From: Bosea sp. 124
GTDB taxonomy: Bacteria; Pseudomonadota; Alphaproteobacteria; Rhizobiales; Beijerinckiaceae
Reading direction: 5' to 3'
Length of the DNA: 64,000 nucleotides
Assembly (NCBI RefSeq): GCF_003046175.1
Contig: NZ_PZZM01000001.1
Span: 5,225,001-5,289,000, forward strand
The notes under the pieces: generated by a model
The model's database searches: none
The model's input: only the letters and a program-made list of their open reading frames with translations
Told to the model about the DNA's origin: nothing
In this document: positions 34,992 through 43,129 of the stretch, one piece after another
Position numbering within the stretch: position 1 is the stretch's first letter
How the letters are laid out: every line of letters begins with the position of its first letter
Position numbers and translations under genes: made by a program

Positions 34992-36146
34992 TCAGCGCGG
35001 CCGGGCAGCAGCGCCCGGCAGAATGTCGTTGTGTTCTCCGAGACCGGGCGCGGCGCGGCGTTCGCGCGGGCGCTGGCCGTCGAAGGTCAGCGGAATGCCC
35101 ATCAGGTCGATGCCGTCGCCCTCGCAGCGCACGGTCATGTCGAGCGCCTGAGTCTGGCTGTGATGGGCGACCTGGTCGACGGTGAGCAGGGGCGCGTTGG
35201 GCACGCCGGCCGCGTCGAGCAGCAGGCCGAGCGCATCGGAACCATGCCGCCGCACAGCCTCGGCGATGCGCGGGATCAGCCGGCCACGGTTGACGACACG
35301 CGCGCTGTTGGTGGCGAAATCGGGGTCCTGCGCCATTTCGCCGAGGCCCAGCGCACCGCAAAGCTTGCGGAACAGGTTGTCGTTGCCGGCCGCGACCATC
35401 AGCCAGCCATCTTCCGTCTGGAAGGCCTGATAGGGCACGATCTCGGCGGTGCCCGAGCCCTGCGGCTTGCGCACCTCGCCCGAGGCGCCGAAGGCTGCGA
35501 GCGGCACGGTCATCCAGGCGAGCCCGGTCTCGTAGAGCGAGGTCGAAACCTCCCGGCCCGCGCCGGTGTCCTTGCGCGCGACGAGCGCCGCCAGCAAACC
35601 GATGACGCTCCACATGCCGGCGCCCATATCGACGAGCGAGACGCCGACGCGCACCGGCGGCCGGTCGCCCTCGCCGGTGACGCTCATAATGCCGGTGCTG
35701 GCCTGGACTAGCGGATCGTAGCCCGGCTTCTTCGCCAGCGGACCCGTGGCCCCGAAGGCGCCGATGTCGCACCAGATCAGCGCCGGCTTTGCCGCCCGCA
35801 TCGCCTCGGCCGTCAACCCGAACTTGTCGAGGATGCCCGGCCGCAGGTTCTGGATCACCGCATCGGCCTCATTCAGGATGAAGTCACGGAGCGAGGCCGC
35901 CTCGGCCGGCGAGGAGAAGTCGACCGCCACGCCTTCCTTGCCGCGATTGAGCGCATGAAAAATGCTGGCCGTGCCGTTCCAGAACGGCGGGCCCCAGCCG
36001 CGCGCATAATCTCCGCTCGCCGGGTTCTCGACCTTGATCACCCGCGCGCCGAGATCGGCCAGGATCAACCCGGCAAAGGGCGCGGCGACGCTGTGCCCGA
36101 GCTCGACCACGGTGATGCCGTCCAGCGGCCGTCCTGCGGCGTTCAT
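34992..36146 (-). CDS. Class III (CaiB/BaiF) CoA-transferase
   Basis: A 384-residue CoA-transferase with L-D-G-I-T-V-V-E-L-G-H-S-V-A-A-P, L-G-A-R-V-I-K-V-E-N-P, N-R-G-K-E-G-V-A-V-D-F and catalytic Asp in V-S-L-V-D-M-G-A-G-M-W, 17 residues before A-R-K-D-T-G-A-G. It resembles the succinyl-CoA:glutarate / HMG type. A GAGGAGG ribosome-binding site precedes the ATG at 36146, only 23 bp after the HMG-CoA-lyase-like gene. A sensible reading is that it makes the CoA ester which that lyase splits. Confidence 0.93.
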   Translation of the reverse strand: MNAAGRPLDGITVVELGHSVAAPFAGLILADLGARVIKVENPASGDYARGWGPPFWNGTASIFHALNRGKEGVAVDFSSPAEAASLRDFILNEADAVIQNLRPGILDKFGLTAEAMRAAKPALIWCDIGAFGATGPLAKKPGYDPLVQASTGIMSVTGEGDRPPVRVGVSLVDMGAGMWSVIGLLAALVARKDTGAGREVSTSLYETGLAWMTVPLAAFGASGEVRKPQGSGTAEIVPYQAFQTEDGWLMVAAGNDNLFRKLCGALGLGEMAQDPDFATNSARVVNRGRLIPRIAEAVRRHGSDALGLLLDAAGVPNAPLLTVDQVAHHSQTQALDMTVRCEGDGIDLMGIPLTFDGQRPRERRAAPGLGEHNDILPGAAARPR

Positions 36147-36169
36147 CGCCCGATCCCTCCTCGCGGCTG

Positions 36170-37126
36170 TCAGGCGCGCTGCGCCTTGAACCGTGTCAGG
36201 GTTCCACCCTTCATCACCTTGCCGGGCAGCGGGTGGCCGACGAACTCCTCCGCGAGCTTCGCCACCTCGACCAGCGCGTCGAGGTCGATGCCCGTCTCGA
36301 TGCCCATCTCGCCGCAGGCGAATACGAGGTCCTCGGTGCAGACATTGCCCGCCGCGCCCTTGTGCCCGGCGAAGGGGCAGCCGCCGAGGCCGCCGACCGA
36401 GGAATCGAAGGTCGCGACGCCGAGCTCCATCGCCGCGATCGCATTGGCGACGGCGCAGCCGCGCGTGTCGTGCAGATGCAGCGTGATCTCCAGCTCCGGC
36501 CATTTGTCGCGGATCTTGCCGACCAGGCTCTTGATCTGGCGCGGCGTGGCCCAGCCCATGGTGTCGGCGAGCAGGAGGTTCTCAAGCGCGCTGCCATGGT
36601 CGCCCATCACCTGCATGGTCCGCGCGATCAGCCCGACGACCTTCTCTTCCGGGATATAGCCCTCGAAATTGCAGCCAAAGGCGGCCATCACGCCGAGCGC
36701 GTCCGTCACGATGCCAGCGCCCTTGTAGCGGGCGATCCAGTCCGGCATCTCGGCCACGGTCTCGTCGATGCTGCGGTTGGTGTTGCGCTTCACGAAGGTC
36801 TCGCTGGCGGTCAGCGTCAGCTTGCCGTCGATGTCGATCCGGCCGCTTTCGAGCGCCCGTTCCAGCCCCTTGGGATTGAGCCAGAGCGCCGTGTAACGCA
36901 CGCCCGGACGCTTGCGGAGCTGTGCGAAGACCTCCGCCGTGTCGGCCATCTGCGGCACCGCCTTGGGATTGACGAAGGAGCCGACCTCGATCTCGCTGAC
37001 GCCCGCATCCGCAAGCGCGTCGATCATGCGAAGCTTCTGTTCCGTCGAAAGAATTTTCGGTTCGATCTGCAGCCCGTCGCGCGGGCCGACCTCGACCATC
37101 TTCACCCGTTTGGGCAGATCAGACAT
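36170..37126 (-). CDS. Hydroxymethylglutaryl-CoA lyase family protein
   Basis: A 318-residue TIM-barrel lyase of the HMG-CoA lyase type. The start V-E-V-G-P-R-D-G-L-Q-I-E is diagnostic. The metal-site H-L-H-D-T-R-G is present, and the C-terminal signature G-G-C-P-F-A-G-H-K-G-A-A-G-N-V carries the catalytic Cys. These enzymes split a 3-hydroxy-3-methyl (or alkyl) acyl-CoA into acetyl-CoA and a 3-oxo acid. It is the first gene of the minus-strand operon running to 31577. Upstream are the TATTCG-type operator pair and the facing Old Yellow Enzyme gene. Real substrate could be a longer or substituted homologue of HMG-CoA. Confidence 0.93.
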   Translation of the reverse strand: MSDLPKRVKMVEVGPRDGLQIEPKILSTEQKLRMIDALADAGVSEIEVGSFVNPKAVPQMADTAEVFAQLRKRPGVRYTALWLNPKGLERALESGRIDIDGKLTLTASETFVKRNTNRSIDETVAEMPDWIARYKGAGIVTDALGVMAAFGCNFEGYIPEEKVVGLIARTMQVMGDHGSALENLLLADTMGWATPRQIKSLVGKIRDKWPELEITLHLHDTRGCAVANAIAAMELGVATFDSSVGGLGGCPFAGHKGAAGNVCTEDLVFACGEMGIETGIDLDALVEVAKLAEEFVGHPLPGKVMKGGTLTRFKAQRA

Positions 37127-37198
37127 GCGGCGTCCTCTGGCAAGCGTTCAGTCCCGGACTGGCCTCGTGGCGGGCCATTTCTCGCAATGCAAATAATC

Positions 37199-37247
37199 TA
37201 TTCGCGTATTGAAATCCATCCCCGAAACGTGTCTATTCGCGAAAATC
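37199..37247. promoter_or_regulatory. Pair of TATTCGC operator-like sites in divergent promoter
   Basis: TATTCGCGTATTGAAAT (37199-37215) and TATTCGCGAAAATC (37234-37247) lie 35 bp apart in an A/T-rich divergent region between the lyase operon (minus) and the Old Yellow Enzyme gene (plus). The half-site TATTCGC recurs at 41242-41258 and 45302-45332, flanking the two IclR genes. IclR proteins bind as dimers or tetramers to spaced sites, so this pair suits one of them. Confidence 0.55.
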
Positions 37248-37268
37248 AAAAAATGACGAGGACGCGCC

Positions 37269-38450
37269 GTGGATAGCCTGTTGTTCACTCCCATCACGAT
37301 TCGAGGCGTTCGGCTCAAGAACCGCATCGTGCTCTCGCCGATGCTGACCTACTCGTCGGTGGACGGGACATTGAGCGATTGGCACCTGATGCATCTCGGC
37401 AAATACGCCGCCGGCGGCACCGGGCTCGTCTTCATGGAATCGACCAAGGTCGACCCGCGCGGCTGCACCACGCCGGCCGATCCCGGCCTGTGGAACGACA
37501 GCTTCATCGCGCCGATGCAGCGCATCACCGCCTTCATCAAGCAGTTCGGCGCGGTGCCTGGCATCCAGCTCAGCCATTCCGGGCGCAAGTCCCGCCATGC
37601 CCGCCCCTGGGAGGGGCGCGGCCCGCTGGAGATCGTCCCCGAATTGCCTGGCGGCGGCGAATGGGAGCTCGTCGCCCCCAGCGCTGTGCCGCACGAACCC
37701 GACCATCCGGTGCCGACAGCGCTGACGAAGGACGGCATCCGCGAGCTGGTCGAGGCCTGGGGCAAGGCCGCGATCCGGGCGCAGAAGGCCGGCTTCGATG
37801 TCGTCGAGATCCACGCCGCCCATGGCTATCTGATCCACCAGTTCCTCTCGCCGCTCGCCAACCAGCGCAGCGACGAATATGGCGGTTCACTGGAGAACCG
37901 GATGCGCTTCGCCATCGAGGTCGCGGCCGAAACCCGCCGCTGCTGGCCGCAGGACAAGCCGCTCTTCATGCGGATTTCCGCCGTCGACAACGCCGGCTGG
38001 GAGATCGAGCACAGCGTCGAACTCGCCAAGCGGCTGAAGGCGGTGGGCGTCGACGTCATCGACTGCAGCTCGGGCGGCCTCGCCGACATGAACCATGTCT
38101 CGACCACGGCCGGCACCGGCTATGGCTATCAGGTGCCGCATGCCGAACGCGTCCGCCGCGAGGCCGGGATCATGACCATGGCGGTCGGCCACATCGTCCA
38201 TGCTGATCAGGCCGAGGCGATCCTGCGCGAGGGTCGGGCCAATCTCGTCGCGATCGGCCGCGAGATGCTGCACAATCCGAACTGGCCGATCGACGCCGCC
38301 CAGAAGCTCGGCGTCGAGCCCGGCTTCGACCATATCCCCTCGCCCTATGGCTACTGGCTGGAGAAGCGGGCGCGCTCGCGCGTCGCCGTCCAGCCCTCGA
38401 CCTGGCGCGCCGGCATCGACGCTCATGGCGAGCACACACGCTCGCGCTGA
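37269..38450 (+). CDS. NADH:flavin oxidoreductase, Old Yellow Enzyme family
   Basis: A 393-residue FMN-dependent ene-reductase-like protein (XenA/YqjM subgroup). It has L-K-N-R-I-V-L-S-P-M-L-T-Y near residue 18, G-G-T-G-L-V-F-M-E-S-T, the substrate-binding I-H-A-A-H-G-Y-L-I-H-Q-F-L-S-P and D-E-Y-G-G-S-L-E-N-R-M-R-F. These reduce the carbon-carbon double bond of alpha,beta-unsaturated carbonyls. The start is a GTG preceded by an AGGA-like sequence. It lies 20 bp after the nearest operator-like site and 67 bp before the metallo-hydrolase gene. It may saturate an enoyl intermediate of the lyase operon. Confidence 0.93.
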   Translation: MDSLLFTPITIRGVRLKNRIVLSPMLTYSSVDGTLSDWHLMHLGKYAAGGTGLVFMESTKVDPRGCTTPADPGLWNDSFIAPMQRITAFIKQFGAVPGIQLSHSGRKSRHARPWEGRGPLEIVPELPGGGEWELVAPSAVPHEPDHPVPTALTKDGIRELVEAWGKAAIRAQKAGFDVVEIHAAHGYLIHQFLSPLANQRSDEYGGSLENRMRFAIEVAAETRRCWPQDKPLFMRISAVDNAGWEIEHSVELAKRLKAVGVDVIDCSSGGLADMNHVSTTAGTGYGYQVPHAERVRREAGIMTMAVGHIVHADQAEAILREGRANLVAIGREMLHNPNWPIDAAQKLGVEPGFDHIPSPYGYWLEKRARSRVAVQPSTWRAGIDAHGEHTRSR

Positions 38451-38517
38451 TCGTCTTGCCTGTCGCTTTTTGCCGCTGATCTTCGCCCGCTGATACCCTC
38501 GAGAGAGAGCGCTGCCC

Positions 38518-39405
38518 ATGTCCAGACTTCCCGCCCGGCAGGTGCCTGCCGTCTATCATCGCCGTTTCGGAGACTGGCTGGTCTCGACCGTCAGCGACGG
38601 CTATGTCGATTCACCGCCCGGCGCGATGCCGGGCCTGACCCAGGACGAGGTCGACGCGCTGATGGTCGCGGCGCAGGGCACGGCTCCGATCCGCACCTCG
38701 GTCAACATGTTCGCGCTGCGCGGGCACGGAAAGACCTATCTGTTCGACGCCGGCTCCGGCACCACCATGGGACCGAGCTGCGGCCGCCTGCCGGACTCGC
38801 TCGAGGCCGCCGGCATCGCGCCGGGCGATATCGACGCGATCGTGCTGACGCATGTGCACCCGGACCACTCCAACGGGCTGACCAGCGACGACGGCAAGGC
38901 CCTGTTCCCGCGGGCGGAGATCATCGTCCACGAGACGGAGATCTCGCACTGGTTCGACGATGCCGCGATGGCGGTCGCGACCGAGCGGGCCAAAACCCGC
39001 TATTTCGCCTCGGCGCGCTTCCGGCTGGCGCCCTATAAGGGCCGCATCCGCACCTTCCGCGATGGCGAGGAGGTCCTGCCCGGCATCACCGGCATCCTTT
39101 GCGCCGGTCACACGCCGGGCCATGCCTCCTATCGCATCGTCGGCGGCCAGGGCGGCCCTGACCTGATGATCTGGGGCGATACGGTGCACATCCCCGAGAT
39201 CCAGGTTCCCCGGCCCGAGATCACCATGCTCTACGATGCCGAACCGCCGCTGGCGGCCGCCTCGCGCAAGATGATCTTCGAGACGGTGGTGCGCGACGGC
39301 CTCCTGGTTGCCGGGATGCATGTGCATTTCCCCGGCTTCGCCCGGATGGCGCAGGTCGATGGCCAGTACCGCCTGCTGCCCGAGCCCTGGAACTACGAGA
39401 TCTGA
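38518..39405 (+). CDS. Metallo-beta-lactamase-fold hydrolase
   Basis: A 295-residue MBL-fold protein with the metal motif T-H-V-H-P-D-H-S-N-G near residue 110, further ligands in G-H-T-P-G-H-A-S and I-W-G-D-T-V-H, and a C-terminal H-V-H-F-P-G-F. No Zn-signal peptide is present, so it is cytosolic. Relatives hydrolyse lactones, thioesters (glyoxalase II-like) or phosphodiesters; a CoA-thioester or lactone substrate fits here. It follows the Old Yellow Enzyme gene in the same direction and ends just before a hairpin terminator at 39414. Confidence 0.92.
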   Translation: MSRLPARQVPAVYHRRFGDWLVSTVSDGYVDSPPGAMPGLTQDEVDALMVAAQGTAPIRTSVNMFALRGHGKTYLFDAGSGTTMGPSCGRLPDSLEAAGIAPGDIDAIVLTHVHPDHSNGLTSDDGKALFPRAEIIVHETEISHWFDDAAMAVATERAKTRYFASARFRLAPYKGRIRTFRDGEEVLPGITGILCAGHTPGHASYRIVGGQGGPDLMIWGDTVHIPEIQVPRPEITMLYDAEPPLAAASRKMIFETVVRDGLLVAGMHVHFPGFARMAQVDGQYRLLPEPWNYEI

Positions 39406-39413
39406 CCGCGATG

Positions 39414-39444
39414 CCCTGCTCTCGCGCCGCGCGGGAGAGCAGGG
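39414..39444. terminator. Bidirectional hairpin terminator
   Basis: A perfect 10-bp stem (CCCTGCTCTC at 39414-39423 with its complement at 39435-39444) and an 11-base G/C-rich loop lies between the convergent MBL-fold and IclR genes. Confidence 0.75.
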
Positions 39445-39452
39445 TCCTCCCC

Positions 39453-40334
39453 TCATCCCCGGCGCGGCGGCGGGACGGCCTCGATCGCGTGCAGGTCGGC
39501 CTGCAGTTCGGCTGCGAGTTTCATCAGCTCCGGCGCGATCACCTTGCGCAGGAAGGCGGGACTATGGGTCGCCGAGGAGCCGGCGCAGGTGAGCGCATAG
39601 GCGGGCCTGCCGTCGCGGCCGTAGATCGGCACGGCGGCCGTGTTGTAGCTCTTGTGGAACACGCCGATGTTGAGGATGTAGCCGCGCTCGGCGAAATCCC
39701 GCATCGCCTCGCGGAAGGCCGGCTCGGTCTGGGGCCAGCGCGGGTTCGGCAGCGCGTAGGTTTCGATCAGCTTATCGCGCTCGGCTTGAGGGAAGCCGGC
39801 GAGCAGGCCCCAGCCGGCGGCCGAGGTGATCAGCGAGAGCCTTGTGCCGACGCGCAGGTTCATCACGAGCTGCGCCTCGCTCAGGCATTGCTGCACGAAG
39901 ACGACCCGGCCGCCATCGCGCGCGGCGAGGCCGCTGGCCGAGCCGGAACGGTCGGCGAGTGCCTGCATCCGCGCCCGCGCCTTTTCGGCCAGCGGGACCG
40001 AGGCGAGCGCGGCGCGCCCGAGCTTCAGCACCGGAATGCCAGGACGCAGCTTGTCGCCCTCGACCGGGATCAGGTAGCCCATGCGCGAGAGCGTATGGCA
40101 CAGCCGCCAGACGGTCGGCTGCGGCAGTCCAGTCATCGCCGCAAGCTGGGTGCCGCCGATCTCGGATTTGCGCGGACCGAAGCAGCTCAGGATTTCCAGC
40201 CCGCGCGCCAGCGCCGTGACGAACTGGCGGTCATCCTGATGAGCCTCGTCGTCGAGCAGCGATTCGCGCCGTTCCGGCGCGGCCTTCGCCGGCTTGCCAG
40301 CCCGTTTTCGCGGCGGTTTCACGAGCCCCCTCAT
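39453..40334 (-). CDS. IclR-family transcriptional regulator
   Basis: A 293-residue regulator with a basic N-terminal tail (K-P-P-R-K-R-A-G-K-P), a winged helix-turn-helix at about residues 40-100 containing G-L-E-I-L-S-C-F and G-L-P-Q-P-T-V-W-R-L-C-H-T-L, and an effector-binding domain starting near residue 115. The C-terminal half has the family core G-R-V-V-F-V-Q-Q and the R-V-G-T-R-L-S-L-I-T-S-A-A-G-W-G. IclR proteins bind small acids. It overlaps the next IclR gene by 4 bp (ATGA), an unusual tandem that suggests joint control, perhaps as heteromers. The TATTCGC sites are its probable targets. Confidence 0.93.
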   Translation of the reverse strand: MRGLVKPPRKRAGKPAKAAPERRESLLDDEAHQDDRQFVTALARGLEILSCFGPRKSEIGGTQLAAMTGLPQPTVWRLCHTLSRMGYLIPVEGDKLRPGIPVLKLGRAALASVPLAEKARARMQALADRSGSASGLAARDGGRVVFVQQCLSEAQLVMNLRVGTRLSLITSAAGWGLLAGFPQAERDKLIETYALPNPRWPQTEPAFREAMRDFAERGYILNIGVFHKSYNTAAVPIYGRDGRPAYALTCAGSSATHSPAFLRKVIAPELMKLAAELQADLHAIEAVPPPRRG

Positions 40335-41173
40335 GCTGCGCGCTCCGCCACGTCCTCGAGCATGCGGGCAAGCTCCCTCAATCTCGGCCCGACCTCGCCC
40401 TCCAGCACCGCGATCGGCAGCAGGGAACTCTCGCCGCCGCAGTTGATCACGAAGGCCGTGCGCCCGTCGATGCCGCGCACCGGCACGGCGGCCGTGTTGT
40501 AGCCGGGATGGAAAACGCCGGCATTGATGATGAAGCCCTGCGTCCGGTAGCCCTCGCAGGCTTGCAGGAAGCTGCCTTCCACCGCCGCCCAGCTCTTGCG
40601 AGCGGCCTCGTCGTCGCCCAGTGCGACCTCACGCTCCTGCGGCGACAGGTCCGCCAGATAGCCCCAGCCGAGCGAGGAGGTTACGAGCGAGACGCGCGAG
40701 CCCGTCTGCAGGTTCAGCACCAGTTCGGAGCTGCCCTCGCAACGCAGGATCAGCCGCATGCCGTTGTCCTCGCAGACGGCGATGCCGGAAGCGGCGGCGT
40801 AGCGGTCGGCGAGCTCCTGGAGATAGGGCTTCGCCAGTTCGGCGGTCTTCATCTCCGACAGCACCATGTAGCCCAGGCGCAGCACGGCCAAAGCCGGCCG
40901 CAGCCGGTCATCGCTATCGGTGGTGAGATAGCCGAGCTTCGTCATGGTGTGACACAGCCGCCAGACCGTGGGCTGGGGAATGCCGAGCAGATGGGCGATC
41001 TCGGTGACGCTCAGGCTCGGCCGGGCAGCGCTGAAACAGCCGAGAATGTCGAGCCCCCGCGCCAGAGCCGCGACGAACTGACGATCCTGCCCATCGCCAT
41101 AGGGCGCCGCCGGCCGGGCCGGTCGACCCGCGCCCGCACGTCGCGCAATTGGAGGAACGTCCGGGCTTCGCAT
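40331..41173 (-). CDS. IclR-family transcriptional regulator (tandem partner)
   Basis: A 280-residue IclR protein similar to its neighbour, with G-L-D-I-L-G-C-F, I-P-Q-P-T-V-W-R-L-C-H-T-M-T-K-L-G-Y-L and the effector-domain segment G-S-R-V-S-L-V-T-S-S-L-G-W-G-Y. The ATG at 41173 is used; the TTG three bases ahead adds one residue only. It is the promoter-proximal gene of the two-gene regulator unit. Its promoter region (41174-41334) is shared with the plus-strand CoA-transferase operon and carries a TATTCGC-type inverted repeat at 41242-41258. Confidence 0.93.
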   Translation of the reverse strand: MRSPDVPPIARRAGAGRPARPAAPYGDGQDRQFVAALARGLDILGCFSAARPSLSVTEIAHLLGIPQPTVWRLCHTMTKLGYLTTDSDDRLRPALAVLRLGYMVLSEMKTAELAKPYLQELADRYAAASGIAVCEDNGMRLILRCEGSSELVLNLQTGSRVSLVTSSLGWGYLADLSPQEREVALGDDEAARKSWAAVEGSFLQACEGYRTQGFIINAGVFHPGYNTAAVPVRGIDGRTAFVINCGGESSLLPIAVLEGEVGPRLRELARMLEDVAERAA

Positions 41174-41241
41174 CAAGGTCGGGTCCTACCACCATTTACA
41201 AGCAGCACAAATATCAATACGGTCGAATTCAGCGAGTGATC

Positions 41242-41258
41242 TACTCGTATAGCGAATA
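41242..41258. promoter_or_regulatory. TATTCGC-type inverted-repeat operator
   Basis: TACTCG-TATAG-CGAATA is a 6-5-6 inverted repeat with a single mismatch. Its right arm, read on the minus strand, is TATTCGCTAT, as in the 45302 region. It lies between the IclR pair and the CoA-transferase operon and may mediate both autoregulation and control of the operon. Confidence 0.6.
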
Positions 41259-41334
41259 AAAAACGTCAAGGCTTGGATCGTCGCTGCCCGCTTCTCCGGC
41301 CGGAACCAAAAAAGTCGCGGAGGAGTCTCAAGGC

Positions 41335-42555
41335 ATGGCCAGCCCCCTCGGTCATATCAAGGTCGTGGAGATCAGCGTCGCCATGGCGGGGCCGTTCTGC
41401 GGCATGATGCTGGCGGATTACGGTGCCGACGTCGTCAAGATCGAGCGCGTCGGCAAGGGCGACGACAGCCGCGAATGGCCGCCGCATTTCGACGGCGAGA
41501 TGTCGCATTATTATGCCTCCGCCAACCGCAACAAGCGCAGCGTCGCGCTCGACCTGAAGTCGCCCGAGGGCATCGCGATCGCGCGCGGCCTGATCGACAA
41601 CGCCGATGTCGTGATCGATAATTACCGCTTCGGTGCGCTGGCCCGTGCCGGGCTGGACTATGAGAGCCTCTCAGTGCGCAATCCGCGCCTGATCTACTGC
41701 GCGATCAGCGGCTTCGGCGCCAGCGGTCCGCGGCGCGACGACCCGGCCAACGACCTGTTCATGCAGGCATTCAGCGGCGGCATGAGTGTCACCGGCGAGA
41801 TCGGCGGCGGGCCGATGAAGATGGGGCTGTCGGTGGCCGATCTCGGCGCCGGCTTCCTCGGCACCACCGGCATCCTGATGGCGCTAGAGGCGCGCCATCG
41901 CACGGGGCGCGGCCAGCGCGTCGATACCTCCCTGCTGGAGGGGCAGATCTCGATGCTGTCCTACCATCTCACCCGCTATTTCGCGAGCGGCCTCGTGCCC
42001 CAGCCGAGCGGCAGCGGCGCGCCTCTGGCGGTGCCCTACCAGGCCTTCAAGGCGGCCGACGACTGGCTCGTGATCGCCGCCTTCAACGACCGGATGTGGC
42101 TCGGCTTCTGCGAGGCGGTGGGCCGGCCCGACTGGGTCGCCGATCCGCGCTTCCTGGGCGCCAATGATCGCGCCGCCCATCGCGAATTGCTGGTCGACCT
42201 GATCAACGAGCATCTCGGCACGCAAGCCGCACAGACCTGGATCGCCCGTCTCGAGGCGGCCAGCGTGCCCTGCACCCTCGTCAACAGCATCGACAAGGTC
42301 GTCGAGGATGAGCAGGTGCTGGCTCGCGACATGATCGTCGACATCGAGGTGCCGGAGCTTGGCCGCATCAAGGTGGCCGGGCTGCCGCTGAAATTCTCGC
42401 AGACGCCGGGCGAGATCCGGCGCCACCCGCCGCATCTCGGCGAGCACACCGCCGAGGTCCTGCGCGAGCTTGGCTATGACGAAACCACGGTGGCCGCACT
42501 TGCCGGGTGCGGCGCGATCGGCCTGCGCACGCTGCGCCGGCCGGCATCCGCCTGA
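41335..42555 (+). CDS. Class III (CaiB/BaiF) CoA-transferase
   Basis: A 406-residue CoA-transferase with I-K-V-V-E-I-S-V-A-M-A-G-P-F, Y-G-A-D-V-V-K-I-E-R, N-R-N-K-R-S-V-A-L-D-L-K-S and the catalytic Asp in L-S-V-A-D-L-G-A-G-F-L, 17 residues before A-R-H-R-T-G-R-G-Q. A GGAGGAG lies about 13 bases ahead of the ATG. It leads the plus-strand operon with hot-dog, acyl-CoA dehydrogenase and hydrolase genes, under a TATTCGC-type operator. It likely catalyses the activating step of that pathway branch. Confidence 0.93.
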   Translation: MASPLGHIKVVEISVAMAGPFCGMMLADYGADVVKIERVGKGDDSREWPPHFDGEMSHYYASANRNKRSVALDLKSPEGIAIARGLIDNADVVIDNYRFGALARAGLDYESLSVRNPRLIYCAISGFGASGPRRDDPANDLFMQAFSGGMSVTGEIGGGPMKMGLSVADLGAGFLGTTGILMALEARHRTGRGQRVDTSLLEGQISMLSYHLTRYFASGLVPQPSGSGAPLAVPYQAFKAADDWLVIAAFNDRMWLGFCEAVGRPDWVADPRFLGANDRAAHRELLVDLINEHLGTQAAQTWIARLEAASVPCTLVNSIDKVVEDEQVLARDMIVDIEVPELGRIKVAGLPLKFSQTPGEIRRHPPHLGEHTAEVLRELGYDETTVAALAGCGAIGLRTLRRPASA

Positions 42556-42573
42556 GGCGCGGGGGAGACACCC

Positions 42574-43095
42574 ATGAGCACCATGCTGACCGACGAGATC
42601 CGCGGCTATATCGGGCTGGAGAGCGAAACGATCGGGGCCTGCGACGGCATCGAGCCGGGCGCGGTGCGCCGCTATGCGCAGGCGATCATGGACGACGATC
42701 CCGACTACGCGCCCGGCGCCGGCAATCCGCGCTTCGGCGGGCCCGTCGCGCCGCCGCTCTACCCCTCCTTCATGTTCCGCCAGCCCCTCGGCACGCCCGA
42801 CGCACTGAGCGAGCGCGCCGAGGACCCCGATTTCGACGGGCTGCTGGCCGGCGCGAGCGACGGTCTGCCGGAGCTGCCGCTGCCCGGCCGCGCCCTGCTC
42901 AATGGCGGCTCGGAAATCGAGTTCTTCCGCTACGCCCGCCATGGCGAAACGGTGGTCCAGCGCTCGCACTACGCCGACATCTACGAACGCGTGTCCAAGA
43001 ACGGCGCGATGCTCTTCGTCATCACCGAAACCGAATACCGCACCGGCGGCGGCGACCTGCTGCTCCGGGCCCGCAAGACCGCCATCCGGCGCTGA
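42574..43095 (+). CDS. Hot-dog protein, MaoC N-terminal (FAS1-type dehydratase) half
   Basis: A 173-residue hot-dog protein matching the N-terminal, usually non-catalytic half of two-domain MaoC hydratases: I-G-L-E-S-E-T-I-G-A-C-D-G-I-E-P-G-A, then R-R-Y-A-Q-A-I-M-D-D-D-P-D-Y and P-L-P-G-R-A-L-L-N-G-G-S-E-I-E-F. The MaoC catalytic Asp/His pair is not apparent. The 45403-45912 product looks like the complementary C-terminal half (N-W-H-K-I-H-Y-D), so the two may form a split hydratase (inference). GGGGGAG lies just before the ATG, 18 bp after the CoA-transferase stop. Confidence 0.88.
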   Translation: MSTMLTDEIRGYIGLESETIGACDGIEPGAVRRYAQAIMDDDPDYAPGAGNPRFGGPVAPPLYPSFMFRQPLGTPDALSERAEDPDFDGLLAGASDGLPELPLPGRALLNGGSEIEFFRYARHGETVVQRSHYADIYERVSKNGAMLFVITETEYRTGGGDLLLRARKTAIRR

Positions 43096-43129
43096 GAGCC
43101 GCCGCAATTCGTATCCAGGGAGCGAACCC

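Noticed and set aside
37186..37198. AATGCAAATAAT near the lyase promoter as an AATGCATCAT copy
   Set aside because: Two or more mismatches and overlapping position with the TATTCGC sites make it unconvincing.
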